A stretch of DNA of 7,404 bases from JARDZI01 sp041639705. GTDB lineage: Bacteria; Bacillota; Clostridia; Clostridiales; Caloramatoraceae. This document shows, in pieces, positions 1 to 5,434 of the stretch. Positions within the stretch are counted from its first letter, which is position 1. Every line of letters begins with the position of its first letter. The stretch covers positions 1 to 7,404 of the forward strand of contig JBEQBT010000169.1 of assembly GCA_041639705.1 (NCBI GenBank), given 5' to 3'. Below the pieces are notes generated by a model. It did no database searches. It saw only the letters and a list, made by a program, of their open reading frames with translations, and was not told the origin of the DNA. The position numbers were made by a program, and so were the translations under genes.

Positions 1-360
1 GGTGTGAGAAATTATTGTCATAGTAGACCCAATACCATATGTACAACCCATATATCCCATTTTTACCCTCAGGGAGCAAACCTCTATTTCATATTTATAG
101 CTAAAATAAACAAGATAGATGAATATTTTGATTACCAGTATGGAATTCTTGATAACATACAAAAATATGGTGCTGCAATGAGTCATCATCATGGAATAGG
201 CAAAATGACAGCCCCCTGGCTTGAAGACCAAATAGGCAAAAATCAGATGGAGGTTATAAGAACCCTAAAAAACCACTTTGACCCCGATAACATTATGAAC
301 CCCGGCGGAACATTAGGTTTAGACTTGCCAGAGAATGGAAAAAGAATTAAAAAGCATTAG
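1..360 (+). CDS. FAD-linked oxidase, AGPS-like, C-terminal part (5' end outside window)
   Basis: The reading frame is open from the first base to the TAG at 358-360, so this is the last 119 codons of a gene that begins upstream. The peptide matches the C-terminal (cap) domain of FAD-binding oxidases related to alkyldihydroxyacetonephosphate synthase. THISHFYPQGANLYF (about residues 16-30) is the usual substrate-domain strand. SHHHGIGK (residues 61-68) corresponds to the conserved triple-His active-site motif of AGPS, and FDPDNIMNPG near the end is the standard terminal motif of the FAD_binding_4/FAD-oxidase_C group. Bacterial members are soluble flavoenzymes; their substrates are mostly unknown, so ether-lipid synthesis should not be assumed. 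No frameshift or stop is seen. The gene is followed by repeats and gene remnants rather than a partner gene, so nothing about an operon can be read downstream. Confidence 0.88.
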   Translation, partial: GVRNYCHSRPNTICTTHISHFYPQGANLYFIFIAKINKIDEYFDYQYGILDNIQKYGAAMSHHHGIGKMTAPWLEDQIGKNQMEVIRTLKNHFDPDNIMNPGGTLGLDLPENGKRIKKH

Positions 361-392
361 GCTAAGGTGTCACATTTGTGTGGTAATGGGTC

Positions 393-419
393 GTAGTGGG
401 GAACAGTGTTCACCACTAC
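393..419. repeat. 27-base palindromic repeat, GTAGTGG ends
   Basis: An imperfect palindrome with arms 393-405 and 407-419 around G406. Twelve of thirteen positions pair; the mismatch is G400/A412. The outer seven bases read GTAGTGG / CCACTAC and the core is GAACAGTGTTC. It lies 33 bases after the oxidase stop codon. No T-run follows, so it is not a standard intrinsic terminator. Its core recurs at 4206-4224 and its end sequence recurs at 439-551 and 6520-6538, which argues for a dispersed intergenic repeat rather than a gene-specific signal. Confidence 0.7.
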
Positions 420-438
420 ATTGAGAATAACGTGCACT

Positions 439-551
439 GTAGTGGCCGATGCCCACATCGGCATGTTATTTTCGGCATATGGGATTCCCACAATTGATGT
501 AGGTATCGCCTACCACGTTAATGACCTGTCGATGTGGGCATCGACCACTAC
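439..551. repeat. 113-base element bounded by 22-base inverted repeats
   Basis: The arms are 439-460 and 530-551. They pair at 21 of 22 positions; the mismatch is C446/A544. The left arm begins GTAGTGG and the right arm ends CCACTAC, as in the 393-419 palindrome 20 bases upstream. The 69-base interior contains smaller symmetric pieces: TGGGATTCCCA at 480-490 and GTAGG...CCTAC around 500-514. No open frame of interest fits. A non-autonomous dispersed repeat (REP/MITE-like) is the best reading. It could also form a long hairpin in RNA read from either side. Confidence 0.65.
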
Positions 552-606
552 TGCTCTATCATGTTTCACTTTAATTGTTACGCATTCTTCCTATTTTATA
601 ATATAT

Positions 607-792
607 CTACTTTCCATTTAAAACTGTTTTATTAAAAAACTTTCTAAATCCCTCTGTAATCTTCTTTTCATTCTTACCCTCTTCTGTCATATCCATAAAA
701 TACTTACCAGTATCTAAATCCAAAGAGATTGAATCCATTGGGAATCCTGGCTTTCTTATATTGTGAGGCTTCGAGGTTATTAAAAATATGAA
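607..792 (-). pseudogene. Minus-strand 3' gene remnant, unknown family
   Basis: On the minus strand a frame is open for 61 codons between a TAA at 793-795 and a TAG stop at 607-609. It reads ...ITSKPHNIRKPGFP, then MDSISLDLDTGKYFMDMT, and ends NKTVLNGK. The composition (charged, alternating hydrophobic, a Lys-rich C-terminal helix) is protein-like, unlike the flanking DNA. The only Met that could start it (codon 736-738) gives 43 residues, has no clear ribosome site and leaves protein-like sequence upstream. It is therefore better read as the tail of a gene whose 5' part has been lost. I do not recognise the family. It is the only coding-like signal on the minus strand. Confidence 0.4.
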
Positions 793-1097
793 TTAACTTG
801 ATTAGTATAAGATAAAATTATCAGTGCAGTTATGACTTTTTATGGTATAATATGTAATAGTTAATCAAAATTGTATTATAAAATATGTGCCAACTATAGT
901 AAGCATTACCGACATTACATATCAGCTACACCTATTCTTTTGTTCATATAGACGACGCATATTTGCCTATAATGCCTTGGTTAAGCGATACCTCAATATC
1001 GGGGGAGGACTCTGGGGTAAATTATTTATGAGCGATAGAGATAATATCTACCATAAAACAATGAGTTTATAAAAGAATGGAAGGTAAAATAGAAAAT
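793..1097. other. About 300 bases without a supported gene
   Basis: A 61-codon + strand frame (887-1072) begins in a plausible place after the extended -10 at 843-851, but it has no ribosome site and I recognise no family in its peptide. A small stem, CGATA/TATCG at 986-990 and 997-1001, sits inside it. The stretch is probably decayed or intergenic DNA upstream of the broken kinase gene. Nothing on the minus strand is convincing. Confidence 0.4.
843..851 (+). promoter_or_regulatory. Possible extended -10 promoter element
   Basis: TGGTATAAT at 843-851 is a perfect TATAAT with the TGn extension. There is no recognisable -35 hexamer 16-18 bases upstream, which extended -10 promoters tolerate. 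Its likely target would be the decayed kinase gene about 250 bases downstream, or a lost gene in between. In AT-rich DNA such matches arise by chance. Confidence 0.3.
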
Positions 1098-1602
1098 ATG
1101 ATTCATAAAAAATATATATAATAGGATCAGTTGCAAGTGGAAAAACCGCAATGGAAAAAAATTATCAAATCTATACAATATTCCATGGCATGAATTGGAT
1201 AATGTGGTTCATATAAGATTGCGAAGTGGTAATGTGAGAAGGTCATCAGAAGAAAGAGATTATGAGTTCAACTAGATTATGAACTGTGAAAGATGGATTA
1301 TTGAAGGTGTTTTTCGGGAATGTTTTAATGAAGGTTTTGACAAAGCAGATAAGATTATTTTACTAAATACACCACCTTATAAAAGAAAATGTCGTATTGC
1401 AAAGCGTTGGCTTTGTCAAAAGTTTAAAATAGAAAAATCTAATTATAGGCCAACATTAAAAATGCTTTTACTTATGTACAAATGGAGTAAAGGGTTTGAA
1501 AAATCAAAAGGTAACATTTTCAAAATACTTGAACCGTACAAGAAAAAGGTAATTATATTAAACGATAACACAGATATGGCGATAAGTGAAAATAAGGGTT
1601 AA
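1098..1602 (+). pseudogene. Broken P-loop kinase (topology-modulation/FlaR-like AAA family)
   Basis: Three frames joined together give one continuous protein of about 165 residues. ATG 1098 gives MIHKK, then a one-base loss in the A-run 1107-1112 shifts to IYIIGSVASGKT (a Walker A P-loop). A second one-base loss in the A-run 1155-1161 shifts to LSNLYNIPWHELDNVVHIRL and on. A TAG at 1273-1275 interrupts the final frame just before IMNCERWIIEGVF. The rest is open to the stop at 1600-1602. P-loop near the N-terminus, IPWHELDN, RWIIEG and an RIAKRW segment are the layout of the small adenylate-kinase-like proteins annotated as DNA topology modulation (FlaR-like) proteins; true substrates are unknown. 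An in-frame ATG at 1077 is an alternative start; a GGAAGG site lies at 1079-1084. The peptide from 1279 onward is only the C-terminal two-thirds. Both shifts lie in homopolymers, so sequencing error is possible for them, but not easily for the nonsense codon. Confidence 0.75.
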
Positions 1603-1633
1603 CCAAATAAGAAAAGATAAGCAGTTGAGACAT

Positions 1634-1756
1634 CACTTAACAAAGTATGCCCATTCGTGCTGGCCGGGTCATTTCTCTTAAGCAAACCAGCACACATACC
1701 TTCACCTCGTAAACGAGCTCAGGCACGTCGGGCATATAGAGCCGTTATCTGTCATC
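1634..1756. other. Structured GC-richer block A, attC-like layout
   Basis: This block starts 31 bases after the broken kinase gene. It is visibly richer in GC than its surroundings and has nested complementarity. TAAC 1638-1641 pairs with GTTA 1744-1747, TATGCCC 1646-1652 with GGGCATA 1730-1736, and CGTGC 1656-1660 with GCACG 1723-1727. The ATT/TC unpaired patch between the last two stems is asymmetric. Internally, GTGCTGG 1657-1663 can instead pair with CCAGCAC 1687-1693, and CTCG-TAAA-CGAG (1706-1717) forms a small hairpin. Outer TAAC/GTTA boxes around an interrupted inner stem, with a variable middle, is how integron attC sites are laid out. The 3' box, GTTATCT, fits the GTTRRRY consensus only in part. 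A structured RNA or another palindromic repeat remains possible. It shares motifs with the block at 2458-2540. Confidence 0.45.
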
Positions 1757-1844
1757 CCTACGAAGTTTATTAAGAAAGTAAGAAGACTTTTTGTTTTATT
1801 ATACAATTATAGCGAAATAATTTAAAAGGTTAGGGGACCTAATT

Positions 1845-2285
1845 ATGAAAGCTGTTCTTGTTTCTATTGATGGAACAATATGTGATACTAGACACCGACA
1901 TCATTTGTATGGCTCTTTTGATTTCTATAAGAAAGAAGAAGTTCTTAAAGATTTTGCTACTCCAGATAGTGTTCAATGTCTAAATGAACTTTGGCAGAAA
2001 TATAAAATTATATATATAGGCGCACGTCCCAATTCATTTGTAAAAATTACGGAAGAATGGCTTAGTAAATCTGGATTTCCACAAGGAGAAATCTATTTAG
2101 CTGAAAATCAAAAGGAAAGAAGAGAAATGATAAAAAATATTCAAAATAAATATGATTTTGTAGCTGGGATTGGGGACAGATGGGATGATAATGAATTACA
2201 TTTGGAAATAGGTTGTTTAAGTATTATAGTGAAAGAATTTGATGGGAATTGGAATACAGTTCGCAAATATTTACTTAATCAGTAA
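1845..2285 (+). CDS. Small HAD-superfamily protein with altered catalytic motifs
   Basis: This 146-residue protein has the HAD fold in its small, capless form, resembling the phosphatase domain of phage-type polynucleotide kinases. Motif I reads VSIDGT (residues 6-11), followed by TRHRHHL. Motif IV is GIGDRWDDNEL (108-118), with the metal-binding acids D111 and D114/D115. Two expected catalytic residues are changed: the nucleophile Asp of DxDGT is Ser7, and the motif II Ser/Thr (normally SGR) is Gly59 in IGARP. D9, G10 and T11 are kept. The protein may therefore be a binding or regulatory protein, or use different chemistry, rather than an ordinary phosphatase. AGGGG at 1832-1836, eight bases before the ATG, supports the start. 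No signal peptide or membrane segment is seen, so it should be cytoplasmic. It stands alone between two structured intergenic blocks and is not closely coupled to any neighbour. Confidence 0.82.
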   Translation: MKAVLVSIDGTICDTRHRHHLYGSFDFYKKEEVLKDFATPDSVQCLNELWQKYKIIYIGARPNSFVKITEEWLSKSGFPQGEIYLAENQKERREMIKNIQNKYDFVAGIGDRWDDNELHLEIGCLSIIVKEFDGNWNTVRKYLLNQ

Positions 2286-2457
2286 ATATTTAGGAAGACA
2301 TAAAAGCTATTATTATTGGTCTGTGGAGCATGTATATGCAAACAGAGAAGTAGATATACGGAGTTATTAAATGCGAGACACAATATTTTTATATAGTAGA
2401 TGAGGATGTTAAGCTTTTTAGATTGCAGTAATTAATGATTTTACACGCGGGGACTTC
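2286..2457 (+). other. Intergenic stretch with a possible decayed coding fragment
   Basis: No intact gene is present. The frame ending in TAA at 2429-2431 is open back to a TAG at 2351-2353 and reads protein-like (YGVIKCETQYFYIVDEDVKL). Before that TAG, the same frame gives IIIGLWSMYMQTEK. This may be the remains of another small gene, ending 26 bases before block B, but it is too short to assign and could be chance. Confidence 0.25.
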
Positions 2458-2540
2458 CACTAACAAAGGTTTGCAGCCCATTGTGAATCCAAGAAGTCAA
2501 ACTCTAGGTTCGCCTGCAAGCCGAGAAGATAAAATCCCTA
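2458..2540. other. Structured block B, related to block A
   Basis: This block begins CACTAACAAAGG and ends ATCCCTA; block A has CACTTAACAAAG and ATCCCTA at matching places. The two also share GCCCATT (followed by GTG or CGTG) and a GCCG shortly before the end. The stem bases between these motifs differ but still pair. GTTTGCAG 2469-2476 pairs with CTGCAAGC 2514-2521 (one G-T). GTGAATCC 2483-2490 pairs with GGTTCGC 2507-2513, with T2488 bulged and one G-T. The left side carries an unpaired CCCATT. Unlike block A, no GTTA box closes the 3' side. Conserved ends around a structure whose bases vary together suggest selection for folding, as single-stranded DNA or as RNA. Confidence 0.4.
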
Positions 2541-2556
2541 AGCAGGTAAAGAAAAA

Positions 2557-2667
2557 ATGATAAAAATTAAAAAGTTTTTAAGATCTTATAATATTGGAAA
2601 GCAAAGATTTTTTGAAAAGATAGATATTTTAAGTATAGAAATGAAGTATAAAATTTATAAAATTTGA
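2557..2667 (+). CDS. Possible 36-residue basic small ORF (doubtful)
   Basis: The frame ATG 2557 to TGA 2665-2667 encodes a Lys/Ile-rich peptide starting MIKIKKFLRSYNIGKQRFF. A weak AGCAGG (2541-2546) lies ten bases ahead of the ATG. It ends 29 bases before the GNAT start, so it could be a leader peptide or simply a chance frame in AT-rich DNA. The composition is what AT-rich noncoding sequence gives, and no family is recognised. Confidence 0.15.
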   Translation: MIKIKKFLRSYNIGKQRFFEKIDILSIEMKYKIYKI

Positions 2668-2696
2668 AGTTTATTTAATAAAGGGAGATTGTGATG

Positions 2697-3248
2697 ATGA
2701 AAGATATTTATGAAGAATGTCCTATATACAAAAACAAACTTATTACATTAAGGCAAACGACCATTGAGGATGCCCAAGAATTATTAATGTGTTATTCTGA
2801 TGAAAAAGCAGTACCATTTTTTAATTCTGATAATTGCCATGGAGATGATTTCCACTATACAACAATTGAAAGAATGAAACAAGCAATTGATTTTTGGGAT
2901 TTTTCTTATAAAAACAAATATTTTGTAAGATGGACAGTAATTTTGAACAACACAAATGAAAAGGTAGGTTCAATTGAAATGTTTCATAGAATTGCAGATG
3001 ATGAATTTAATCACTATGGCATATTACGAGTTGATTTACAAAGCGATTACGAAACACAACCAGTTATTGATGATATTTCAGAAATTGTTAATGAAAATTT
3101 TTATAAAGCATTTGATGTTAAAGCTATTCTTACAAAAGCAATTCCAGAGGCAGCTGAACGAATTACCTCAATAGTACAAAAAGGATATCAACCAATTAAC
3201 AGGAGACTTATGACATATGATGACTATTTTATAAAATGGGAGGGTTAG
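2697..3248 (+). CDS. GNAT-family N-acetyltransferase
   Basis: GNAT enzymes move an acetyl group from acetyl-CoA to an amine; this one is closest in layout to the RimJ/RimL-type (Acetyltransf_3) group. The N-terminal strand LITLRQTTIEDAQELL (residues 15-30) is the usual opening of that fold. RWTVILNNTNEKVGSIEMF (78-96) is the central beta-hairpin. The C-terminal KAIPEAAERITSIVQKGYQ (147-165) is the helix-turn segment before the last strand. The canonical acetyl-CoA pyrophosphate loop (Q/RxxGxG/A) is not evident; its place after GILRVDL (108-114) reads QSDYETQPVIDDI. The substrate is not predictable. GTG 2691, ATG 2694 and ATG 2697 are all in frame; GGGAG at 2683-2687 sits nine bases before 2697, which also gives the natural MKDIYEECP start. 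The AadA-like gene begins 58 bases after the stop and probably shares the transcript. Confidence 0.8.
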   Translation: MKDIYEECPIYKNKLITLRQTTIEDAQELLMCYSDEKAVPFFNSDNCHGDDFHYTTIERMKQAIDFWDFSYKNKYFVRWTVILNNTNEKVGSIEMFHRIADDEFNHYGILRVDLQSDYETQPVIDDISEIVNENFYKAFDVKAILTKAIPEAAERITSIVQKGYQPINRRLMTYDDYFIKWEG

Positions 3249-3306
3249 TAATGTTGAATGGGTGAGGTAGGCAGTTTAATATAGAAAGAAATTTAAGGGT
3301 GATACA

Positions 3307-4074
3307 ATGGTATTAAATATTGAGGAAATATTGAATAAAATAATAATGGAGCATCGTAAACTATTAAAAAACAACCTTATAGGCATATACCTTCATGGTT
3401 CTCTAGTTATGAGGTGTTTTAACGAAAATCTAAGTGATATTGATTACATTGTAGTTGTAAAGGAGAAGATCCCTTTTGAAATTAAAAGAAGGATAATTGA
3501 TTTATTAATAGCTTTATTCCAGTATGCACCAAAAAAAGGCATTGAAATGAGTATTGTACTTGAAAAGGATGTTAAAAATTTTGTTTATCCAACACCATTT
3601 GAACTGCATTATTCCAAAGATCACGATGAAAGATATGCAAATGATGCAAACTATATATGTGGTGACTCTGTTGATAAGGATTTGGCTGCACATATAACAG
3701 TTATAAATCATAGAGGAGTTTGTTTGTATGGAAAACCAATAAATGAGGTATTTGGTGAAGTTCCTGAAGGATATTATTTAGACTCAATTATATATGATAT
3801 CGAAAATGCTCAGAGGGAAATATTAAATAATCCCGTTTATTATGTACTTAATTTGTGTAGAGTTCTATACTATTTAAAAGAGAAGGTTGTTTCCTCTAAA
3901 TATGAAGGCGGGGAATGGGCAAAGGAAATATTGCCCGGGAAATATTTTAATTTGGTTGATAGGGCAATAAATATATACAGGGGCATATTGAATAACAAAG
4001 AATGGAATGAAGAGGAGTTAATAAGTTTTGCAGAATATATGATTAAAGAAATAAATAACTGTTTTATAACTTAA
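3307..4074 (+). CDS. AadA-like nucleotidyltransferase (NTP_transf_2 plus DUF4111)
   Basis: The 255-residue protein has the two-domain layout of ANT(3'')(9)-type aminoglycoside adenylyltransferases. The N-terminal polymerase-beta-like domain carries LHGSLVMR (29-36) and LSDIDYIVVV (42-51), giving the hGS...DxD signature with metal ligands D44 and D46. IEMSIV (79-84) places E80 where AadA has its catalytic-base Glu. The C-terminal part, from about residue 150, is helical; NPVYYVLNLCRVLYYLKEK (176-194) and SSKYEGGEWA (197-206) match the conserved DUF4111 region. Length is close to AadA. It would transfer AMP from ATP to a small hydroxyl substrate in the cytoplasm. Aminoglycoside resistance is possible but unproven, as many chromosomal homologues have no known substrate. 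The start is ATG 3307, with AGGGTGA at 3296-3302 as ribosome site. All motifs are intact. Confidence 0.88.
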   Translation: MVLNIEEILNKIIMEHRKLLKNNLIGIYLHGSLVMRCFNENLSDIDYIVVVKEKIPFEIKRRIIDLLIALFQYAPKKGIEMSIVLEKDVKNFVYPTPFELHYSKDHDERYANDANYICGDSVDKDLAAHITVINHRGVCLYGKPINEVFGEVPEGYYLDSIIYDIENAQREILNNPVYYVLNLCRVLYYLKEKVVSSKYEGGEWAKEILPGKYFNLVDRAINIYRGILNNKEWNEEELISFAEYMIKEINNCFIT

Positions 4075-4205
4075 CTACACATAGTATTGATAATCTATAT
4101 AAACCCTGTTTAAGATAAATGTTGAAAATGGAAGAGTAGAGGGAACAATGTTGACCGTTGTTATTAACGTTTGAGGCTACTTTTTTGACTATAATGCTTA
4201 AATGC

Positions 4206-4230
4206 GGGCGAACACTGTTCGCCCCTACAG
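4206..4230. repeat. Short palindromic repeat, GGGCGAACA core
   Basis: A perfect 19-base palindrome (4206-4224) with nine-base arms, GGGCGAACA and TGTTCGCCC, around C4215. The right side continues CCTACA, whereas the left lacks the matching TGTAGG, so one end is eroded. The GAACACTGTTC core matches the core of the 393-419 repeat apart from the central base. It lies between the AadA-like and EcsC genes. No T-run follows, so terminator function is doubtful. Confidence 0.6.
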
Positions 4231-4240
4231 AGTAAAATAT

Positions 4241-4281
4241 GAAAGATGAAGATGAAAGATTAAAGATTAAAGATGAAAGAA
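4241..4281. repeat. Degenerate heptamer tandem repeat (GAAAGAT/TAAAGAT)
   Basis: Six consecutive units of six to seven bases: GAAAGAT, GAAGAT, GAAAGAT, TAAAGAT, TAAAGAT, GAAAGAA. It is a purine-rich, noncoding microsatellite-like tract 76 bases before the EcsC start. Unit number could vary by slippage; no effect on expression is evident. Confidence 0.6.
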
Positions 4282-4299
4282 CAACAATATTCTTTAACA

Positions 4300-4325
4300 T
4301 ATCCTTTCATAAAAATTAAAGGATA
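4300..4325. promoter_or_regulatory. 8-base inverted repeat upstream of EcsC gene
   Basis: TATCCTTT (4300-4307) and AAAGGATA (4318-4325) are perfect complements separated by ten bases, ending 31 bases before the EcsC start. It may be an operator or a 5'-leader hairpin; it has no flanking T-run on either strand. The arms are AT-rich and short, so chance is possible. Confidence 0.25.
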
Positions 4326-4356
4326 GAGTAAAAAAATACTTTTATGAGGTTAATAT

Positions 4357-5073
4357 ATGACTATATATGAAGAAAAGGCATTAAATGAATTAAAAATCTG
4401 GCAAAGAAGTATGGAAAGAAAACCTTCCATTACAAACAAGCTATCCAAGGGAATGCAAAATAAGATGAATAGCTTGATTCCTGAAAAAGCACATTTAATA
4501 ATTACAGAGGCAATTAAGGGTACTGTGAAAACAGTAATGTTTGGTTCTGAATTTATATCAGGGCATCCTCTTGATTTTGCACCACTTGAAGAAAGGGAAG
4601 GACTTGTAAGGGAAAAAATAGCATTTTATAAAAAAACTGCTGCTCTAAGCGGTGCAGGTACAGGAGCGGGAGGCTTTTTTCTTGGACTTGCTGATTTTCC
4701 AATTCTCTTGAGCTTGAAAATGAAGTTCTTGTTTGACACTTCATTATTATATGGATATGATGCTAGGAATTTCAAAGAAAGGTTGTTTATTCTCTATATT
4801 TTTCAATTAGCATTTTGTAGTGACCAGAGGAGAATCGAGATATACAACATAATGCTGGATTGGAATAATTATGTTAGAAGCCTTCCTGAAAGTATTGATA
4901 CATTTGATTGGAGAACCTTTCAGCAGGAGTACAGGGATTATATTGATATTGCAAAAATGCTCCAACTGGTTCCAGTCATCGGTGCAGCTGTAGGTGCATA
5001 TGCAAACTATAAGCTTATGAACAAGCTTGGGGATACAGCTATGAATGTGTACAGACTGAGGCTGTTTAGGTAG
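4357..5073 (+). CDS. EcsC-family protein
   Basis: This 238-residue protein matches the EcsC family, named after the third gene of the Bacillus subtilis ecs operon; its biochemical role is not established. Typical features are the N-terminal YEEKALNELKIWQ (4-16), a Gly-rich hydrophobic stretch ALSGAGTGAGGFFLGLADFP (96-115) leading into a LLSLKMKFLFD helix (117-127), and a C-terminal VPVIGAAVGAYANYKLMNKL (205-224) followed by GDTAMNVYRLR. The two Gly-rich hydrophobic segments suggest membrane association. No ABC transporter genes (ecsA/ecsB) are adjacent, so this is a stand-alone member, as is common in Clostridia. GAGG at 4346-4349, seven bases before the ATG, fixes the start. The length and all family blocks look complete. 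It is probably monocistronic; a MITE-like element lies downstream. Confidence 0.87.
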   Translation: MTIYEEKALNELKIWQRSMERKPSITNKLSKGMQNKMNSLIPEKAHLIITEAIKGTVKTVMFGSEFISGHPLDFAPLEEREGLVREKIAFYKKTAALSGAGTGAGGFFLGLADFPILLSLKMKFLFDTSLLYGYDARNFKERLFILYIFQLAFCSDQRRIEIYNIMLDWNNYVRSLPESIDTFDWRTFQQEYRDYIDIAKMLQLVPVIGAAVGAYANYKLMNKLGDTAMNVYRLRLFR

Positions 5074-5136
5074 AAAGGTTTATATATCAAAAATGTTAAT
5101 TTAGCTTAAGGTTCTTTAATTTAGTTAATTAAAAAT

Positions 5137-5152
5137 TATTTCCCGGGAAATA
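5137..5152. promoter_or_regulatory. 16-base perfect palindrome TATTTCCCGGGAAATA
   Basis: A perfect even palindrome without a loop, centred between C5144 and G5145. That suits a dimeric DNA-binding protein better than a hairpin. It lies 63 bases after the EcsC stop and about 370 bases before the dipeptidase gene, with the MITE-like element in between. It could have been an operator of the downstream gene before an insertion separated them. No regulator is identified. Confidence 0.3.
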
Positions 5153-5181
5153 TCTGAAATGGTTGTAGGTACATTAAAATG

Positions 5182-5414
5182 GGGGCTGTCTCAAAATTAC
5201 TAAAAAATAATAATTTGTGCTTGTCATTAAATGAAAGTCACTGGGGTAGCTGTGTCATCCTGAACGTAGTGAAGGAGCTTTCCTCAAGATATCCCTAAAA
5301 TCCTTCACTACGTTCAGGATGACATGGATTATAACAGGTTAGTCTTTCATAACAATGACAATGCAAGCTAGTTAGCACAATTATTATGAGAAAAAAGTAT
5401 TTTGAAACAACCCC
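5182..5414. mobile_element. MITE-like palindromic element, 233 bases
   Basis: The ends are imperfect terminal inverted repeats, GGGGCTGTCTCAAAA (5182-5196) and TTTTGAAACAACCCC (5400-5414), matching at 13 of 15 positions. Such GGGGCTGT-type ends are common on insertion sequences. Inside, further pieces mirror each other in order: AATTTGTGCT 5212-5221 with AGCACAATT 5374-5382, TGTCATT 5222-5228 with AATGACA 5354-5360, ATGAAAG 5231-5237 with CTTTCAT 5344-5350. The central 24-base arms 5253-5276 and 5301-5324 are perfect, around a 24-base loop. The whole element can fold into one long hairpin and encodes no protein. The GTCATCCTGAACG-type inner arm resembles repeats I know from many bacterial genomes. 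I could not define a clean target-site duplication. It is presumably moved in trans by a transposase elsewhere. Confidence 0.75.
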
Positions 5415-5434
5415 TTTAATTCTGATTTTTAAAT

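Noticed and set aside
406..621. 71-codon + strand frame across the repeats
   Set aside because: It lies inside the palindromic repeats at 393-551, has no ribosome site, and its peptide is a by-product of the inverted repeats.
887..1072. 61-codon + strand frame before the broken kinase
   Set aside because: No ribosome site, no recognisable family, atypical composition. Kept only as a remark on the gap at 793-1097.
2974..3174. 66-codon frame inside the GNAT gene
   Set aside because: Out-of-frame shadow of the acetyltransferase coding sequence.
3514..3711. 65-codon minus-strand frame
   Set aside because: Antisense shadow of the AadA-like gene, which has clear motifs on the + strand.
4064..4300. 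78-codon minus-strand frame between the AadA-like and EcsC genes
   Set aside because: It runs through a palindromic repeat and the GAAAGAT tandem tract; low-complexity peptide, no ribosome site.
4553..4744. 63-codon minus-strand frame
   Set aside because: Antisense shadow of the EcsC gene.
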